Assembly (NCBI GenBank): GCA_905215465.1
Contig: CAJMPT010000007.1
Location: forward strand, 1-64,000
Direction of reading: 5' to 3'
DNA length: 64,000 nt
Source: an uncultured bacterium
GTDB taxonomy: Bacteria > Actinomycetota > Coriobacteriia > Coriobacteriales > Atopobiaceae
Shown: positions 60,800 through 64,000 of the stretch, in pieces
Position numbering within the stretch: position 1 is the stretch's first letter
Layout: each line of letters opens with the position of its first letter
Notes under the pieces: model-generated
Database searches by the model: none
What the model saw: only the letters and a program-made list of their open reading frames with translations
Told to the model about the DNA's origin: nothing
Position numbers and translations under genes: made by a program

Positions 60800-61066
60800 C
60801 TAGTCGTCCAGGTAGGCCGTGGAGGGGGCGGAGGCGGTATCGGTGGTGACGGCGGTCTCCCCCGCCTCGTCGAGAAGGACGCGGACCTTCTGCTCCGCGT
60901 CGGACAGGCGCTCCCTCAGGCTGCGCAGCAGCTCGACGCCACGGCTGTAGCGCTCGAGGGACTCCTCGAGCTCGAGGTCACCCGCCTCGAGCGAGCGCAC
61001 GATCTGCTCGAGCTCGATGGAGGCCTCCTTGAACGTCATGTCCTCGATGCTCCTCTGGTCTGCCAT
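60800..61066 (-). CDS. xseB: Exodeoxyribonuclease VII small subunit
   Basis: An 88-residue helical partner of XseA. The family core is clear: TFKEASIELEQIVRSLEAGDLELEESLERYSRGVEL in order (residues 11-46). The last 20 residues, Ala/Thr-rich, are extra. The gene lies 49 bp after xseA. Confidence 0.93.
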   Translation of the reverse strand: MADQRSIEDMTFKEASIELEQIVRSLEAGDLELEESLERYSRGVELLRSLRERLSDAEQKVRVLLDEAGETAVTTDTASAPSTAYLDD

Positions 61067-61115
61067 GGTGTTCTCCTCTCGTTGCTTGTGTTTGGGGACG
61101 TGGCGAGCGCCACGG

Positions 61116-62447
61116 TTAGGGTTGCGTGCTGACGACCTGCGCCTTGAGGGCGCCTGCGCCCAGGCGTACGCCGATGGTCTGTCCCGGCGCGGCCTCGGAG
61201 GCGTCCTTGATGACGTGGCCGGCCTCGTCGGTAGCTATCGCGTAGCCGCGCGAGAGGACCTTGAGCGGGCTCAGCGCTTCGAGCGTGCCGGCAAGGCGGC
61301 CCAGCTCGGCCTCGGCGGGACGCAGCATGCGCGGCGCCAGGTCGCCAAGCCGCCCCTGCTGGGCGGCAAGCTCGTCTGCCTTGCGGGCGAGGCTTCTGGG
61401 GATGGCGTCGTGCAGGCGCTCCTCGGTCTGCGCGAGGTCGGCCGCACGGGACTCCAGGGGCGCCATGGGGTCCTGGAGGCACCTGCGGGCGCCCAGACCC
61501 TCCACCTGCACCTCCAGGCGAGAAAGGCGCGAGCCCATGGCGTTGGTCGCCAGGCGCGAGAGGGACTCGACCGAGGCGACGCGGGTCTCAAGCAGGGCGG
61601 ACATGGAGCGCCCAAGGCGCACGCGCCTTTGGTTCATCTGGCGCTCCACCTCGTCGATCGCGGGCGCCACGGACTCGGCCGCCGCGGTGGGCGTCGAGCA
61701 GCGGCGGTCGGCCACCATGTCGGCGATGGTGACGTCGGGCTCATGTCCCACGCCCGTCACCACGGGCACGGGGCATGCCGCGATGGCACGCGCGACTTGC
61801 TCGTCATTGAAGCACATGAGGTCCTCGAGGGAGCCGCCGCCACGCACCAGCAGGATGGCGTCGGGCCTTGAGGCCGCGGCCACCTCCAGCGCGCGGACGA
61901 TGGAGGCCGGGGCCTGCTGACCCTGGACGCTCGCCCCCGCGACATCGATGAGCACGAGCGGGTTTCTTCTGGCCAGCGTGCGCTTGACGTCCTCGATGAC
62001 GGAGCCGGAAAGCGAGGTCACCACGCAGACGCGCGAGCAGAACGCAGGGATGGGGCGCTTGCGGCGGTCGTCCATGAGGCCCTCGGTCTGGAGGCGCCGC
62101 GCGAGCTCGGCGATGCGCTGGCGAAGCAGGCCCTCGCCAGAGGCCTCCACGCGGCTTGCCACAAAGGACATGCGGCCCGAGCCCTTGTAGATGTCGAACT
62201 TGCCCGTGAGCTGGACCTCGAGGCCGTCGCGCAGCTCGAAGCCGAGCTTCTGGTGCGTGCCGCGCCAGACGATGACCGACATGGAGGCGCCGGAGTCCTT
62301 GACCTCGAAGTAGCAGTGGCCGCTGCGCGCGTTGGGGCCGCGGAAGCCCGAGACCTCGCCCACCACGGTCATGGACGGCCAGCGGGAGACCTGCCCCTTG
62401 GCAAGCTCGACCGCATCGGAGACAGAGAGCGTCACGTCCTCGGCCAT
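61116..62447 (-). CDS. xseA: Exodeoxyribonuclease VII large subunit
   Basis: Catalytic subunit of the single-strand DNA exonuclease, 443 residues from the ATG at 62447 (GGAGG 9 nt upstream). The N-terminal OB fold (TVVGEVSGFRGPNARSGHCYFEVKD) is followed by the catalytic domain with RGGGSLEDLMCFNDEQVARAIA and TGVGHEPDVTIADMVAD-type motifs. A long coiled-coil region comes next, then the C-terminal SPLKVLSRGYAIA. It starts 1 bp after the zinc peptidase stop. Confidence 0.95.
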   Translation of the reverse strand: MAEDVTLSVSDAVELAKGQVSRWPSMTVVGEVSGFRGPNARSGHCYFEVKDSGASMSVIVWRGTHQKLGFELRDGLEVQLTGKFDIYKGSGRMSFVASRVEASGEGLLRQRIAELARRLQTEGLMDDRRKRPIPAFCSRVCVVTSLSGSVIEDVKRTLARRNPLVLIDVAGASVQGQQAPASIVRALEVAAASRPDAILLVRGGGSLEDLMCFNDEQVARAIAACPVPVVTGVGHEPDVTIADMVADRRCSTPTAAAESVAPAIDEVERQMNQRRVRLGRSMSALLETRVASVESLSRLATNAMGSRLSRLEVQVEGLGARRCLQDPMAPLESRAADLAQTEERLHDAIPRSLARKADELAAQQGRLGDLAPRMLRPAEAELGRLAGTLEALSPLKVLSRGYAIATDEAGHVIKDASEAAPGQTIGVRLGAGALKAQVVSTQP

Positions 62448-62448
62448 C

Positions 62449-63150
62449 CTAGCGCTCCTCCCTTCCGGCATAGCGCTGCAGCAGGTAGACGAGCTGGATC
62501 ACCGAGACGAGCGCAGAGGCCACGTAGGTGAGCGCAGCGGCTACGAGCACCTGTCGGGCGCCCCTCTGATCAAGGCCCGCGCCGCGGTCGCGCAGATAGG
62601 CCACGGCGCGTCGGGATGCGTCAATCTCCACAGGCAGCGTCACCAGAGAGAATGCGACGGTGGCCGCGTAGAGCACGACGGCCGCCCTGACAAGGCCGAA
62701 CGCGTTCAGGAAGACGCCGGCGAGAAGAACGATGGTCCAGAGGCTCTCGGCGGCGTTGACAACGGGAACCAGGGCCGTGCGGACACGGTACATGAGAAAG
62801 CCCTTCTGGCGCTGGACGGCGTGGCCCGCCTCGTGGCAGGCGACGGCGACCGAGGCCACCGACGAGCCGCCGAAGTTGGCGTTGGAGAGGTGGAGCTTCT
62901 CGTCGCGCGGGTCAAAGTAGTCGGTGAGCTCGCCGCCGACGCGGGTGATGCCCACGTTGGAGGCGCCGCCCTCGTCGAGCATGCGGCGCGCGACCTCGGC
63001 GCCGGTGCCGGGGATGGAGGCGCTGACGTTTGACCACTTGCGGTATGTGGACTTGATGAAGGCCTGCGCGAGGCCTCCCAGGATGAGGGACGCCAGAACC
63101 ACGGCATAGTAGCCGAGGTCAGCGCCGTAGTAGTAGCCGTAGTAGGGCAT
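62449..63150 (-). CDS. Membrane zinc metallopeptidase (YugP-like)
   Basis: A 233-residue protein of the Zn_peptidase_2 family. It has an N-terminal membrane segment after a Tyr-rich start (MPYYGYYYGADLGYYAVVLA), the zinc site HEAGH (His106, Glu107, His110) and two or three more membrane segments. GGAG lies just before the ATG at 63150; the frame is open nine codons more. The substrates of this family are not well known. It is co-directional with xseA and probably in one transcript. Confidence 0.9.
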   Translation of the reverse strand: MPYYGYYYGADLGYYAVVLASLILGGLAQAFIKSTYRKWSNVSASIPGTGAEVARRMLDEGGASNVGITRVGGELTDYFDPRDEKLHLSNANFGGSSVASVAVACHEAGHAVQRQKGFLMYRVRTALVPVVNAAESLWTIVLLAGVFLNAFGLVRAAVVLYAATVAFSLVTLPVEIDASRRAVAYLRDRGAGLDQRGARQVLVAAALTYVASALVSVIQLVYLLQRYAGREER

Positions 63151-63276
63151 GCGATGCTCCAATCTAGGTGACAGCACGTTCTCTTATACCCCAAGGGCCG
63201 GACGCAAACGAGGGGCGGCAGGGACCTCTCCCCGCCACCCCTCGCAAGTGCGTGAGCCAGGCGTGTGCCGAGCGCG

Positions 63277-64000
63277 CTAGAGCATCTCGATGCGGCCGTC
63301 CTTGACCGTGAGGCCCACCTCGCCGTCGAGCAGGCGCGCGAGCGTGGAGCCGGCGAGCTCCCAGCGCCAGGAGGAGGCAAGTCGCGAGGACTTGCGGCTG
63401 GTCACGAAGTCCTGCAGGTCGTCCCTGGTGGCGATGAGCTGCGTGGCGACGCCGCTCTTCTCGGAGATGACGCGCAGCATGGCGTACATGAGGTCGATGA
63501 CGCTCTCGGTCTCGGCGGAGGGGCGCACGTGGCGCTGGACCTGCGGGCAGTCTGCGGCCGGGCAGGCCACGCCGCGCGAGACGGCGGCCACGAGCTCCTC
63601 GGCGTCCCGCGGCGAGAGCTGCTCGGTGCCGCGGATGCGGCGCAGGCGGGCGGCGTCGCGGGGCACCCGCTTGCAGACCTCGACTATAACCTCGTCGGAG
63701 AGCACCCACTTGCGGGGTACGTCGCGCAAGGCGGCCAGCCGCTCTCGCCAGGCGCAGGCTTCGCGGGCGATGGCCAGCTGGCGGCGGGTGAGCGAGCCGG
63801 AGCGCTTGAGGCGCAGGTAGGCCTCCTCAGGGGCGCGCGTCACATGGGTGGGGTCGGTCAGGGCCTCCATCTCGGGGGTCACCCAGGCAAGGCGGTCACA
63901 CTCGATGAGCTCGCAGACCATGCGCTCGTAGATACCGGGCAGGTAGCGGACGTCGTCCTCGGCATAGGTGAGCTGCTCGGGGTCGAGCGGGCGGCGAGAC
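63277..64000 (-). CDS. rnd: Ribonuclease D, C-terminal part, cut by the window edge
   Basis: A 3'-5' exoribonuclease for tRNA maturation. The frame runs unbroken from base 64000 and begins with the last exonuclease motif (SRRPLDPEQLTYAEDDVRYL, with the catalytic Asp). An HRDC domain follows (about RRQLAIAREACAWRERLA), then a second helical domain (ELVAAVSRGVACPAADCPQV). It ends GLTVKDGRIEML. The N-terminal half, with the first catalytic acids, lies outside. An internal ATG at 63921 is not the true start. Confidence 0.88.
   Translation of the reverse strand, partial: SRRPLDPEQLTYAEDDVRYLPGIYERMVCELIECDRLAWVTPEMEALTDPTHVTRAPEEAYLRLKRSGSLTRRQLAIAREACAWRERLAALRDVPRKWVLSDEVIVEVCKRVPRDAARLRRIRGTEQLSPRDAEELVAAVSRGVACPAADCPQVQRHVRPSAETESVIDLMYAMLRVISEKSGVATQLIATRDDLQDFVTSRKSSRLASSWRWELAGSTLARLLDGEVGLTVKDGRIEML

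Overview
The window is GC-rich bacterial chromosome with short gaps, frequent GTG and TTG starts and many 1-11 bp gene overlaps. It suggests an anaerobic actinobacterium of the class Coriobacteriia, probably an Olsenella/Atopobium-type member. The grounds are the GC content, the catabolic arginine deiminase genes, acetate fermentation genes (pta, ackA), a yedF-type selenium locus and a membrane-spanning LuxR-type regulator. The species is an inference; no rRNA gene is present to confirm it.

Layout. 1-3.1 kb (minus): mreB-mreC-mreD-mrdA cell-shape genes, preceded by a TPR membrane protein, a cyclophilin and a zinc-ribbon membrane protein (3.1-6.1 kb). 6.3-8.7 kb: a CtpE-like P-type ATPase, then tRNA-Arg(CCG). 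9.1-18.1 kb (plus): one tight aromatic operon aroF-tyrA-aroB-aroA-aroC-pheA-aroE/aroK-(EIIB)aroQ. It carries every step from PEP plus erythrose-4-phosphate to chorismate and the branches to tyrosine and phenylalanine. It has two gene fusions, one of which joins a PTS glucose-type EIIB domain to type II dehydroquinase. 18.3-27.5 kb: 5-formyl-THF cyclo-ligase, trpS, a zinc-ribbon membrane protein, arcA-arcB, ppk and a TrmA/RlmD-like methyltransferase.

27.5-30.2 kb is an AT-rich insert of foreign composition: a large metallophosphoesterase with a coiled-coil insertion and a small unknown protein, flanked by long inverted repeats and followed by a frameshifted P-loop kinase. 30.8-35.6 kb: ferredoxin, maf, a family 2 glycosyltransferase, UDP-galactopyranose mutase and pta. 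35.7-42.8 kb (minus): a coherent locus of a tandem membrane/LuxR regulator, two small secreted proteins, three small permeases, an ATPase and an anchored protein. 42.9-45.6 kb: pckA and an aldose-epimerase-like protein.

45.6-54.2 kb looks like a sulfur/selenium-handling region. It holds a structured intergenic repeat, a cysteine desulfurase, DUF3343, a frameshifted yedF, an FbpABC-like uptake system with an overlapping glycosyltransferase, and a second desulfurase. 54.3-58.5 kb: a class I glutamine amidotransferase and a polar amino-acid ABC importer. 58.7-64 kb: ackA, a C_GCAxxG_C_C protein, a HIT protein, xseB-xseA, a membrane zinc peptidase and the C-terminal part of RNase D, which runs off the window.

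The most unusual item is the EIIB-dehydroquinase fusion. The phosphorylatable cysteine is retained, so it could in principle couple PEP-dependent phosphotransfer to a pathway that consumes PEP twice.
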